Below are positions 6,757-13,429 of a stretch of DNA of 32,884 nucleotides, one piece after another; the first letter of the stretch is position 1; every line of letters starts with the position of its first letter. Source of the DNA: a virus. Both the position numbers and the translations under genes were made by a program. The stretch is from positions 1 through 32,884 of the IMG/VR virus record IMGVR_UViG_3300044712_000851; one strand, given 5' to 3'. The notes beneath the pieces are model-generated. The model worked only from the letters and a program-made list of their open reading frames with translations. It ran no database searches and had not been told where the DNA came from.

Positions 6757-7108
6757 GAGAGACTGGATAAGTCACTGGCTTAAAAAGGCTTATGGTCTCA
6801 CAAAAGAAGAAAAGAAAAAACTTTGGGAATACCAAAAAGGAAGATGTGCTATTTGTGGTATTAAACTGAGATTAGATTCTGATTGTAATATTGATCACGA
6901 CCACGGTAAAAATGATTTTAGGGCTAATGGTGTGAAAGGGGTTAGTTATAAAGATAGGCGTGATGCTGTCAATGGTATCGTTTGTTGGCAATGCAATACT
7001 CTGATGGGAAAGTTGGCAAGGCTAGATCCAGATCCACTCATTGCAGCCCAGAAGATTTCACAATACCTGCTTCATCCTCCTGCCCAAGAGGTTTTGACAA
7101 TGGGGTAG
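6740..7108 (+). CDS. endonuclease VII-like HNH/His-Me finger nuclease
   Basis: A 122-residue protein resembling the T4 endonuclease VII family. It has GRCAICG (first zinc pair), the catalytic NIDHDHG, and a second zinc pair in VNGIVCWQCNTLMGKL. These enzymes resolve branched DNA before packaging or nick DNA as homing nucleases. The ATG at 6740 is chosen over a TTG at 6719. Compared with T4 Endo VII (157 residues) it lacks most of the C-terminal helical domain, so a simple nicking or recombination role is as likely as Holliday-junction resolution. Its 3' end carries the -35 box of the next promoter. Confidence 0.75.
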   Translation: MKKKNKRDWISHWLKKAYGLTKEEKKKLWEYQKGRCAICGIKLRLDSDCNIDHDHGKNDFRANGVKGVSYKDRRDAVNGIVCWQCNTLMGKLARLDPDPLIAAQKISQYLLHPPAQEVLTMG

Positions 7109-7122
7109 CAAAGGTACATACT
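7094..7122 (+). promoter_or_regulatory. promoter giving a leaderless mRNA
   Basis: TTGACA (7094-7099), a 17-base spacer and CATACT (7117-7122). The ATG at 7128 follows the -10 box by 5 bases. The -35 box lies inside the upstream nuclease gene. Confidence 0.6.
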
Positions 7123-7127
7123 AAATT

Positions 7128-7442
7128 ATGAATCAACAAGAGTTTTTCAAGTATTTAGAAGAGACCTATAAGGAGGCTCTCGAAATAGTCAGAAAGAAAA
7201 ATGCTGATTATGCAGAAGAAGTTGATCCGTTTAAGAACTTCAAGTTTTCAACCCTCATAAACACTCCCCCAGAACAAGCTATACTTGTCAGGGTTTGTGA
7301 CAAAATGGCTCGGGTTGCCAATCTACTTCAGCCTGGCAAAGAAGCTAAAGTTAAAGACGAAACGATACAAGATACAATTCTTGACATGATCAATTACCTT
7401 GCCATTCTCCGTGCTTACATCTCCGATAAAAAGTCCTCTTGA
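7128..7442 (+). CDS. Nmad1/DUF1599-like protein
   Basis: A 104-residue helical protein. EIVRKKNADYAEEVDPFKNF near residues 19-38 and the C-terminal DTILDMINYLAILRAY match the DUF1599 (nucleotide modification associated domain 1) pattern. The family is common in phages and is proposed to act in nucleotide metabolism or DNA base modification. The conserved K-N-x-DY and the helical acidic positions are present. It is the first gene after a promoter and probably a one-gene unit, since another promoter overlaps its stop codon. Confidence 0.65.
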   Translation: MNQQEFFKYLEETYKEALEIVRKKNADYAEEVDPFKNFKFSTLINTPPEQAILVRVCDKMARVANLLQPGKEAKVKDETIQDTILDMINYLAILRAYISDKKSS

Positions 7443-7466
7443 CAAATTAAATAAAGATGTTATATT
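7439..7466 (+). promoter_or_regulatory. promoter giving a leaderless mRNA
   Basis: TTGACA (7439-7444), a 16-base spacer and TATATT (7461-7466). The next ATG (7472) is 5 bases past the -10 box. The -35 box overlaps the upstream stop codon. Confidence 0.7.
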
Positions 7467-7471
7467 GAGGT

Positions 7472-7684
7472 ATGACATCAGCAGAACAAAATCTTCTTAA
7501 GAAATACGGCAAGATCTTTTTAGTGGGTTGGATACTCGTTATTTTAATAATTGGACTGACTGGGTTTGGTATTTGGTTTAACGACTCGAAGTCCGCCAAT
7601 GCCCAAGTTGGCTATTGGAACAAGCTCCGTGATCAGGTAGGAAAAGAGACCGTAATTAGACAGATAAACGAATATAATAGGTAG
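7472..7684 (+). CDS. single-pass membrane protein
   Basis: A 70-residue protein with a short basic N terminus, one strong transmembrane helix at about residues 14-34 and a polar C-terminal tail with a helical KLRDQVGKE segment. The tail after the helix probably faces outside the cytoplasmic membrane by the positive-inside rule. It sits alone between two promoters. Phage proteins of this form include spanins and inner-membrane exclusion proteins, but no motif points to either. Confidence 0.55.
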   Translation: MTSAEQNLLKKYGKIFLVGWILVILIIGLTGFGIWFNDSKSANAQVGYWNKLRDQVGKETVIRQINEYNR

Positions 7685-7721
7685 ACTGTGTTTTTCCTCT
7701 TCATTTAGCCTCACCCAAACT

Positions 7722-7750
7722 TTTACAATTTCTGACAAAGTCTTTATGAT
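7722..7750 (+). promoter_or_regulatory. promoter giving a leaderless mRNA
   Basis: TTTACA (7722-7727), a 17-base spacer and TATGAT (7745-7750). The ATG at 7757 is 6 bases after the -10 box. Confidence 0.65.
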
Positions 7751-7756
7751 GAATAT

Positions 7757-7939
7757 ATGGCTATTGAAATCTACTCCTCATCTCCAACTAAGGACGACTT
7801 AATCGAATGGTTTCATGAGTTTGTTGCCGAGGGTAGAAACAAGTTAGCTGATAGGGCTTTTAAAGAAGCCACAGAAATTTCACACAGAGAAGATCAATCC
7901 CGTCTTTCGTCCCTTCGTAGAGAACTTTCGTCTTATTAA
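7757..7939 (+). CDS. small hypothetical protein
   Basis: A 60-residue charged, helical protein with no recognised family. Two helices rich in Glu/Arg (around residues 12-35 and 40-58) suggest a small helical hairpin. It begins 6 bases after a promoter's -10 box, which supports its start. It is followed four bases later by the HNH gene. Confidence 0.5.
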   Translation: MAIEIYSSSPTKDDLIEWFHEFVAEGRNKLADRAFKEATEISHREDQSRLSSLRRELSSY

Positions 7940-7943
7940 TTAA

Positions 7944-8429
7944 ATGAGAAAAGAAATATACATCGCCATGGCTGTTGGAGGAGCCCTCTTGTCTACAGCA
8001 GCATTTACTCAAAAACAAAGAGCTGCTATTATTGAAAGAGATGAGGGTAAATGCCAAGCTACTGTCCCCCATCAACACAGCACTGCTAAGTACCCGCTCG
8101 AAGTAGACCACGTTATTCCTCAGCGTTATGCAGAAAAAATCGGACTCCCAGATGTTGATATTCCAGAGAACGCTTTAACCAAATGTCGCAATGCTCATGA
8201 TCTCAAACACAGGGATAGAATAGCCGCTAGGGAGAAGTGGGCGGAGAGTCATAATGGGTCTTTTGAGTCCATGTTTAAAGAAAGAAATGAAAAACTTGAA
8301 AATGGTGAAGTTTATTGGGATACTACATATGATAGGCAAGATATGGTTCAAGCATTAAAAAGGACTCAAATTGCCAAAAAGAAAGGGTGGATATTTCCAG
8401 CCAAGAGGAAAACAAAGAATGAAGAATAA
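7944..8429 (+). CDS. HNH endonuclease
   Basis: A 161-residue protein. After a hydrophobic N-terminal stretch (residues 5-21) comes RAAIIERDEGKC, then LEVDHVIPQR near 51-60 with the catalytic DH, and ENALTKCRNAHDLKH near 74-88, the metal-binding His region of HNH nucleases. The C-terminal third is basic and helical. The role could be homing, packaging-linked nicking or host DNA breakdown. The hydrophobic start is unusual; the true start could lie later, but no better ATG precedes the HNH core. It overlaps the next gene by 11 bases. Confidence 0.7.
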   Translation: MRKEIYIAMAVGGALLSTAAFTQKQRAAIIERDEGKCQATVPHQHSTAKYPLEVDHVIPQRYAEKIGLPDVDIPENALTKCRNAHDLKHRDRIAAREKWAESHNGSFESMFKERNEKLENGEVYWDTTYDRQDMVQALKRTQIAKKKGWIFPAKRKTKNEE

Positions 8430-9183
8430 AGTTTTTGCTATAGCTGACATTCATGGGTGTTATAAGACACTTATGGCTTTAATGGAAAAATTACCAATAG
8501 ACTTAGAAAATGATCAGGTTGTTTTTGTTGGTGACTATACAGATCGCGGACCAAGATCCAAACAGGTTATTACCCAACTAATGAAATGGGAGAAAGAACA
8601 CCCTACTTGGAAGTTTTTATATGGCAATCACGAAGATCTACTTCTCGATGCTTTAGTTTACAAGGGTAGGCAATACCACATGTATGATCTTTGGTGGGGA
8701 CAGGGCGGTAAAGAAACTGCTATGAGCTATGTTCCAAAAGGTCGCACAGCTTACGAAAAAGCTATCACTCCAGTTAAAGACTCCATTCCATACACCCATC
8801 TTAAATGGCTTATGGATCGTCCTTACTATGCCGAGTTTGGAGATTACTTTTTTGTTCACGGGGCGGTTATTCCTGGAACATCTCTGGAAGATTTGAAAGA
8901 AAAGCTTGACTCTCCTCTTCCAAACGATGAAAAACAATCTGTCATATGGGGACGAGACCTTTTTATATTTTCCAAGTATAACTGGGGAAAGAAAATAGTA
9001 TTTGGTCATACAGCCGACTACGACGGTAGATACCATGCCCCTCCAGGTGGAGATCCATTTCAACCCATCGTCAGGAAGAATAAAATAGGAATTGACTGTG
9101 CTGTTTGTCCTCCAGCTTGTAACAAACTATGTGCTGTTGAACTGCCTTCTGAAACTTTTTACTTTCAGGACTACGTGGACTGA
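8419..9183 (+). CDS. PPP-type protein phosphatase / Ap4A hydrolase-like metallophosphoesterase
   Basis: A 254-residue enzyme with the serine/threonine phosphatase signature: ADIHG near residue 8, GDYTDRG near 37, GNHE near 64, VHGAV near 150 and GHTAD near 194. It resembles lambda phosphatase and bacterial PrpE/ApaH-like enzymes, which remove phosphate from proteins or split dinucleoside polyphosphates. A Cys-rich segment (CAVCPPAC) near the C terminus is unusual. The ATG at 8419, within the end of the HNH gene, places DIHG at the normal position. It ends this transcription unit before a terminator. Confidence 0.82.
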   Translation: MKNKVFAIADIHGCYKTLMALMEKLPIDLENDQVVFVGDYTDRGPRSKQVITQLMKWEKEHPTWKFLYGNHEDLLLDALVYKGRQYHMYDLWWGQGGKETAMSYVPKGRTAYEKAITPVKDSIPYTHLKWLMDRPYYAEFGDYFFVHGAVIPGTSLEDLKEKLDSPLPNDEKQSVIWGRDLFIFSKYNWGKKIVFGHTADYDGRYHAPPGGDPFQPIVRKNKIGIDCAVCPPACNKLCAVELPSETFYFQDYVD

Positions 9184-9195
9184 AAATTGCTCCAA

Positions 9196-9236
9196 GATAG
9201 GCTTATAAAAAAGCCTAGTATCTATTGTGTTTTTAT
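9196..9236 (+). terminator. probable intrinsic terminator
   Basis: GATAGGCTT (9196-9204) pairs with AAGCCTA..ATC (9211-9222) around a short A-rich loop, and a T-rich stretch (TATTGTGTTTTTATC) follows a few bases later. The T-tract is set back, so termination may be partial. Confidence 0.5.
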
Positions 9237-9252
9237 CTCTTTCTTGATAGAT

Positions 9253-9260
9253 TATATATA
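9253..9260 (+). promoter_or_regulatory. weak promoter candidate for the reductase gene
   Basis: TATATATA at 9253-9260 ends 6 bases before the ATG at 9267, the same spacing as the leaderless promoters elsewhere. No good -35 box is seen (TTTATC at 9232-9237 at best), so it may need an activator or rely on another sigma factor. Confidence 0.35.
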
Positions 9261-9266
9261 CCGCTC

Positions 9267-11288
9267 ATGAATACAAATACAAGAGGTTCTGTCGTCCCTG
9301 AAAAAATTAAGTCGTCTTTTAAAGAGTCAGAAAAGTACTTCCCTACACAATTACAACAATTCCAGTTTTTTGATAAATATTCCCGCTTCGATTGGGATAA
9401 AGGACATCGAGAAACTTGGATGGAAACAGTTGACCGAAGTGTAGACTTTCTAAAAGAACTCAGTCTCAACAAACTTTCTCCAGAAGAATACAGTGAAATC
9501 CGTCAGTACATCCTCGAAATGAAGGCTACTCCTTCTATGCGTCTTCTTGCTATGGCTGGTAAGGCGGCGCGTAGGCAAAACGTCTGTATCTACAATTGTT
9601 CCTTTATGCCTGTCGACAGTATTGATGCATGGGTTGAAGCACTTATTATTTCCATGTCTGGATGTGGTGTTGGATTTTCAGTCGAGAAACAATTTGTAGA
9701 TAAACTCCCCTTTGTCATTTCACAGACAAATACCGATCCAATTAATCATGTTATCGAAGATACTACAGAGGGCTGGGCAAAGGCGGTTAAGACTGGGTTG
9801 GAATCTTGGTTTGATGGTCATGATATTGCTTTTGATTACTCACAGATTCGTCCAGCAGGTGCGGTACTTAAAGTTAAGGGTGGTAGGGCTTCAGGTCCAG
9901 AGCCACTCAAAAAAATGCTCGACTTTGCACGTAAAGTCATTCTTAATGCTCAAGGAAGAAAACTCACCTCCCTCGAAGCTCATGACATTATGTGCGAGGT
10001 CGGCAATGCAGCTGTATCAGGCGGAATGAGACGCACTGCAATGATTTCCCTTTTTGACTTTGATGATGATGAAATGAGGAACTGTAAGAATGGAGATCTT
10101 ACGGGTAATGAACAAAGATGGAATGCAAATAACTCAGCTGTTTGGCCTGCAACGATTACAGATACCGACATTAAAAGACAGTTTAAGGAAATGGATGAGG
10201 GTCAACGTGGAGAACCTGGAATCTTTAGTCGCGATGCAGCAAGATCCACAATGCCAACTCGAAGACTGGCTTTGGGTGAAGAGGCTTGGGGTACTAATCC
10301 TTGTGGAGAGATAGTTCTACGTCCTTATGAGTTTTGTAACCTCACAATCGCTGTAGCGAGACCAGACGACACGATAGAAACCCTTAAGGATAAAGTTAGG
10401 GTTGCATCTATAATTGGAACTATTCAATCAATGGGAACAGACTTTCCAGGATTACGGCCTCAGTGGAAGAAAAATTGTGAAGAAGAAAGGTTGTTAGGAG
10501 TCGATATTACTGGGCAGTTGGATTGTCCCATCTTTAATCAAATGTTACAAGATGACGAAGGATATCGAAAGGCATCAGAAGCATTCAAGATTTTAAGAGA
10601 CGTTGCGGTTGAGACAAACAGAGTCTACGCGCAGAGACTAGGAATCAATCAATCCGCGTCAGTTACTTGTGTTAAACCATCAGGAAATTCATCTCAATTA
10701 TTTGGATGCTCTTCAGGTCTTCATGCAAGACATTTCCCTTATTACATCCGCAATGTCAGAGTTTCCGCTCACAGTCCAATCTTCAGCGTCCTCAAGGATG
10801 CAGGAGTTCCAATGGACCCAGAGAACGGTCAGAAAGCAGAAACAGCCGAAACATGGGTTATACACTTCCCAGCCAAGTCTCCAGATGGCGGAAAGATTCA
10901 AGATGATATGACAGTTGAAGATCAGTGCAATGTTTGGCTTAACAACAAACTCAATTGGACAGAACACAATCCGTCATGCACGATTACCTATAAACCAGAT
11001 GAACTAGAGGCATTGACTAATTGGGTAATTAAAAACAAGGATAATGTTGGAGGTCTTTCTTTCTTGCCTCGTTTGGATGCTAAATACGACCAGATGCCAT
11101 ATGAACCCATTTCAGAAAAGCAGTATAATGTGCTCTTATCTGAATTCCCTGCTATAGATTTCAGCCGACTTTACATTTATGAACTAGAAGATTACACTAA
11201 AGCTGCACAGGAACTTGCTTGTATGAGCGGGGCTTGTGAAATTGATTACCAGCCTAATGCGAACGCATCGACTGGGCAGAGTAAGTAG
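9267..11288 (+). CDS. nrdJ: adenosylcobalamin-dependent (class II) ribonucleotide reductase
   Basis: A 673-residue class II reductase of the monomeric RTPR type, which makes deoxynucleotides for phage DNA without oxygen or a small subunit. Seen: YNCSFMP near residue 110 (first active-site Cys), SGCGVGFS near 131, NPCGEI near 344 (thiyl-radical Cys and Glu), FCNL about ten residues later (partner Cys), SSGLHARH, and a C-terminal CMSGAC pair for thioredoxin-type reduction. The ATG at 9267 is preferred; an extension to 9225 would put unrelated residues in front. Cobalamin must come from the host or medium. It overlaps the next gene by 32 bases. Confidence 0.93.
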   Translation: MNTNTRGSVVPEKIKSSFKESEKYFPTQLQQFQFFDKYSRFDWDKGHRETWMETVDRSVDFLKELSLNKLSPEEYSEIRQYILEMKATPSMRLLAMAGKAARRQNVCIYNCSFMPVDSIDAWVEALIISMSGCGVGFSVEKQFVDKLPFVISQTNTDPINHVIEDTTEGWAKAVKTGLESWFDGHDIAFDYSQIRPAGAVLKVKGGRASGPEPLKKMLDFARKVILNAQGRKLTSLEAHDIMCEVGNAAVSGGMRRTAMISLFDFDDDEMRNCKNGDLTGNEQRWNANNSAVWPATITDTDIKRQFKEMDEGQRGEPGIFSRDAARSTMPTRRLALGEEAWGTNPCGEIVLRPYEFCNLTIAVARPDDTIETLKDKVRVASIIGTIQSMGTDFPGLRPQWKKNCEEERLLGVDITGQLDCPIFNQMLQDDEGYRKASEAFKILRDVAVETNRVYAQRLGINQSASVTCVKPSGNSSQLFGCSSGLHARHFPYYIRNVRVSAHSPIFSVLKDAGVPMDPENGQKAETAETWVIHFPAKSPDGGKIQDDMTVEDQCNVWLNNKLNWTEHNPSCTITYKPDELEALTNWVIKNKDNVGGLSFLPRLDAKYDQMPYEPISEKQYNVLLSEFPAIDFSRLYIYELEDYTKAAQELACMSGACEIDYQPNANASTGQSK

Positions 11289-11643
11289 ACTACAGCAACA
11301 GTGTGATTTAGAATTCTCCAAGTTAATTAGAGCAAAAGGTGTTTGTGAGAAGTGTGGAACAAAAAACACAGCTTTCGATACTGCCCATATAATTGGCCGA
11401 AAAAACCTAACACTCCGTTGGGATATAATGAATGCCCTCTGTCTATGTAGGGGATGTCATTTGTATGCCCACCAAAACCCCAAGAACTTCATGAAATGGT
11501 TTGAATCTTCATTTAAGGAAAGATTTGACTATCTTGAGAGGGCAAAAAATATTATATCGTTTAGGTCTGAGGAGGATTACGAGAAGTTGTTAGAGAATCT
11601 CAAAGGGAGAGAGTTCTGGGGGCTTATTCAAATTATTGAGTAA
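11257..11643 (+). CDS. NinG-like HNH protein
   Basis: A 128-residue protein with CEKCG, AHIIGRK, and CRGCHLYAH, a zinc-supported HNH fold as found in lambda NinG and related phage recombination or homing nucleases. The KNLTLRWDIMNALCLC segment between motifs matches that group. The ATG at 11257 lies in the end of the reductase gene. Its 3' end overlaps the oppositely oriented regulator gene by 54 bases, so transcription from both sides would collide there. Confidence 0.7.
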   Translation: MRTHRLGRVSRLQQQCDLEFSKLIRAKGVCEKCGTKNTAFDTAHIIGRKNLTLRWDIMNALCLCRGCHLYAHQNPKNFMKWFESSFKERFDYLERAKNIISFRSEEDYEKLLENLKGREFWGLIQIIE

Positions 11644-12072
11644 TCTAGTTGAGTGGTCCTTAGTTCTACGTCTCTGGTCTTGCATTTGCTGTAACTTTTT
11701 GTGTTCTGGGCAACAATATTTGATTCTTCTATCTCCACTGGGTAAAGGAAACTCTGTATGACACCACTTACACACGCCACTTCTATCCACTTTTTGTTTA
11801 AGTTTTTCTTCTGATCTAGCCTTTTTGATTGAGGCATAGTCGACGTTATTTCTATTAAGAATTAGTCTGATAGCCTCACGACTTAGATTGAATTTTCGAG
11901 CAACATCTGCGGCGGATTTATGTTGATTAAGTATCATATCGACAATAGAGACATCCCTATCGTTTCGGTTTAATATGTAGCTTTTTCTTAGTTGTTCTCG
12001 GTAGCAGTTTTTACACCTTTGTGTCTTAGGTGTCGAGGTTATTCCACCGCACGAAATACATATTCCGTGCAT
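11590..12072 (-). CDS. HTH plus double zinc-finger regulator
   Basis: A 160-residue protein and the only minus-strand gene. A first zinc knuckle pair lies at C5/C8 and C20/C23, a helix-turn-helix (AADVARKFNLSREAIRLIL) at about 53-72, and a second zinc site at C101/C104 with C120/H124. The last ~35 residues are basic and Leu/Asn-rich. The ATG at 12072 lies 8 bases after the -10 box of a strong promoter, so the mRNA is probably leaderless; a GTG at 12090 would lie upstream of the expected transcript start. Domain content mirrors the divergent gene at 12296, so the pair likely forms a regulatory switch. Confidence 0.72.
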   Translation of the reverse strand: MHGICISCGGITSTPKTQRCKNCYREQLRKSYILNRNDRDVSIVDMILNQHKSAADVARKFNLSREAIRLILNRNNVDYASIKKARSEEKLKQKVDRSGVCKWCHTEFPLPSGDRRIKYCCPEHKKLQQMQDQRRRTKDHSTRLLNNLNKPPELSPFEIL

Positions 12073-12080
12073 ATAGGCAT

Positions 12081-12109
12081 ATACTAACACTGATTTGCAA
12101 AACTGTCAA
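12081..12109 (-). promoter_or_regulatory. minus-strand promoter of the regulator
   Basis: Read on the minus strand: TTGACA (12109-12104), a 17-base spacer and TAGTAT (12086-12081). The ATG at 12072 follows 8 bases later. It overlaps the plus-strand promoter at 12095-12123, so polymerase can occupy only one at a time. Confidence 0.72.
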
Positions 12110-12123
12110 GTAATATTTAAAAT
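12095..12123 (+). promoter_or_regulatory. plus-strand promoter overlapping the divergent promoter
   Basis: TTGCAA (12095-12100), a 17-base spacer and TAAAAT (12118-12123). Transcription would begin near 12130, exactly where the predicted outer stem of the leader begins (AGAAGA). Its -35 box sits in the spacer of the minus-strand promoter. Confidence 0.5.
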
Positions 12124-12129
12124 GGTATC

Positions 12130-12290
12130 AGAAGACATCAGAGTGGATCATGGTTGCCCTATCGGCAATCGTTTCCCGAATAAAGGTAAGTGGGTGATTT
12201 AAGTAGGTGCCCACGGGCATCTTCTATAAAACCTCCCTATAAGAGTGTTGGTCAGGAAACATCACCAATAGGGCTAATTAATAATAATAA
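12130..12290 (+). ncRNA. structured leader RNA of unknown class
   Basis: A ~165-base untranslated leader precedes the regulator gene at 12296. Pairings: AGAAGA 12130-12135 with TCTTCT 12220-12225; GGTTGCC 12152-12158 with GGCAATC 12164-12170; GTGGG 12190-12194 with CCCAC 12210-12214; CCCTA 12235-12239 with TAGGG 12269-12273, with TTGGT 12248-12252 and ACCAA 12264-12268 nested inside. It does not match any riboswitch consensus I recall. It could be a cis-regulator of the downstream gene, a protein-binding site, or operator DNA. Confidence 0.45.
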
Positions 12291-12295
12291 CAATA

Positions 12296-12741
12296 TGGCA
12301 AAAAAGCAAACTGACTATAGTCGCGGGTACAGATTAGTTGAACACCTAGAGGGTGGAGGAAACTTGGTTCAATTTGCCAAGTCTGAGGGTATTAGTAAAC
12401 AAAGGGTGTCTCAAATGATCGATGAATTGAATATAAGGGACTTCTATAAAGATATTCTCAAAAAGAGAAAGTCACGCAAGACTAATAAACTTAAAGCCTT
12501 TTTAAGACATTTTGATCGTCGATATTGTAACTATTGTGGAAAACAATACTCCCATGCTCTGAGACCTTTATCTGTTTATTGTTCTCCCTACTGTCACGAT
12601 ATGGCAATTAAGTACAGGGAACGGATTAGATTGAGAAAATATTACAATGAAACCTTTAACGGTCAAATGTACAGACAAGCCCTCTATGCACTACGAAAAG
12701 AGAAGAGACGTGAGGCTAAACTTGACAAACTACAAAAATAG
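12296..12741 (+). CDS. HTH plus zinc-finger regulator (divergent partner)
   Basis: A 148-residue basic protein. A helix-turn-helix (QFAKSEGISKQRVSQMIDEL) lies at about 26-45, and a zinc site is formed by C78/C81 and C96/C100 (YCNYCG, then YCSPYCHD). The C-terminal ~45 residues are Arg/Lys/Tyr-rich and helical. The zinc spacing (CxxC, ~15 residues, C-x3-[CH]) equals that in the divergent minus-strand protein, so the two are probably paralogues or functional counterparts. The ATG at 12296 is preferred; a GTG at 12190 would run through the structured leader. Confidence 0.68.
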
Positions 12742-12751
12742 GTGTTATCTT
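12722..12751 (+). promoter_or_regulatory. promoter giving a leaderless mRNA
   Basis: TTGACA (12722-12727) overlaps the end of the regulator gene. TATCTT lies 18 bases downstream (12746-12751), or TTATCT at 17. The ATG at 12758 is 6-7 bases after it. It would drive the chaperonin operon. Confidence 0.55.
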
Positions 12752-12757
12752 TAAAAA

Positions 12758-13159
12758 ATGAACTTTCTTGCCCGATTGTTTAACAAAACCAAAAACTGGC
12801 AACTCATTGGAGCAACAACTACAGATCCACAGCCAGTAACTCCAGAAATATTGGGAAAGGTATCTGATGATACCATCCAAAAAATGTTATTCGGAACAAC
12901 TTCTTATGTTTGGGAAGATCAGGATACTCACGATATTAGAAAGCAAGAAGTCCTTGGTTCTGAAGAAACATCTCTCAGGCAAGTCTTGTCTCGTGTGGAT
13001 ATGTGGGGTAGGTTTGAAGTTCAGTTAGACGGCAAAAAATATATAGTAGTTAAGGTTCAATCTCCAGTTCTTCCAGTCGTATCAGAAAATCCTGCACCAA
13101 TTCTCCCTTCTTTACCTCCAATCTCTTTGGATGACGTGGGGAAATTACCAGTGAGATAA
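12758..13159 (+). CDS. hypothetical protein of the chaperonin operon
   Basis: A 133-residue protein, not recognised. It starts with a basic segment (NFLARLFNKTKNWQ), has a mixed central part with a strand pattern (GRFEVQLDGKKYIVVKV) and ends in a Pro-rich tail (PAPILPSLPPISL). It is the first gene after a promoter and directly precedes GroES, so it may share the chaperonin's regulation or be a client or co-factor; that is inference from position only. Confidence 0.5.
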   Translation: MNFLARLFNKTKNWQLIGATTTDPQPVTPEILGKVSDDTIQKMLFGTTSYVWEDQDTHDIRKQEVLGSEETSLRQVLSRVDMWGRFEVQLDGKKYIVVKVQSPVLPVVSENPAPILPSLPPISLDDVGKLPVR

Positions 13160-13162
13160 AGT

Positions 13163-13429
13163 ATGGCTGCCATAGTACCACTAAATAATTACGTCGTTGT
13201 TGTTGAAGCTATTACAGACCCGATTAAAAAGGGTAGGTTTTATTCGACTGATGAAGTACATGAAATCAAAAGAGGATCTGTTGTGGGTGACAAATCTCAG
13301 GGAAAAGAGTCCCTTTTGGATAAAGAAGTTTTCTACAAGACAGAGGATGCGATTAGTTTGAAGTTTAATGATGAAAATTTAGTCATAATCGATAAGTCTA
13401 AATTATTAGCTTTTACATATAATGCCTAA
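13163..13429 (+). CDS. groS: GroES-like co-chaperonin
   Basis: An 88-residue protein with the GroES barrel pattern: PLNNYVVV at the start, RGSVVG in the middle, and KEVFYKTED...ENLVIIDKSKLLAF at the end, matching V-YGKYAG...EYLIV-E-DILA. GroES is ~95 residues. The mobile loop tripeptide that docks into GroEL (IVL in E. coli) is replaced by an RFY-type sequence (KKGRFYST), so it may be adapted to the phage GroEL beside it. It overlaps groEL by eight bases. The divergence makes it recognisable mainly from context plus pattern. Confidence 0.75.
   Translation: MAAIVPLNNYVVVVEAITDPIKKGRFYSTDEVHEIKRGSVVGDKSQGKESLLDKEVFYKTEDAISLKFNDENLVIIDKSKLLAFTYNA

Noticed and set aside
12190-12295. GTG start extending the plus-strand regulator
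   Set aside because: It would translate the structured leader into a low-complexity segment; the ATG at 12296 gives a clean HTH start.
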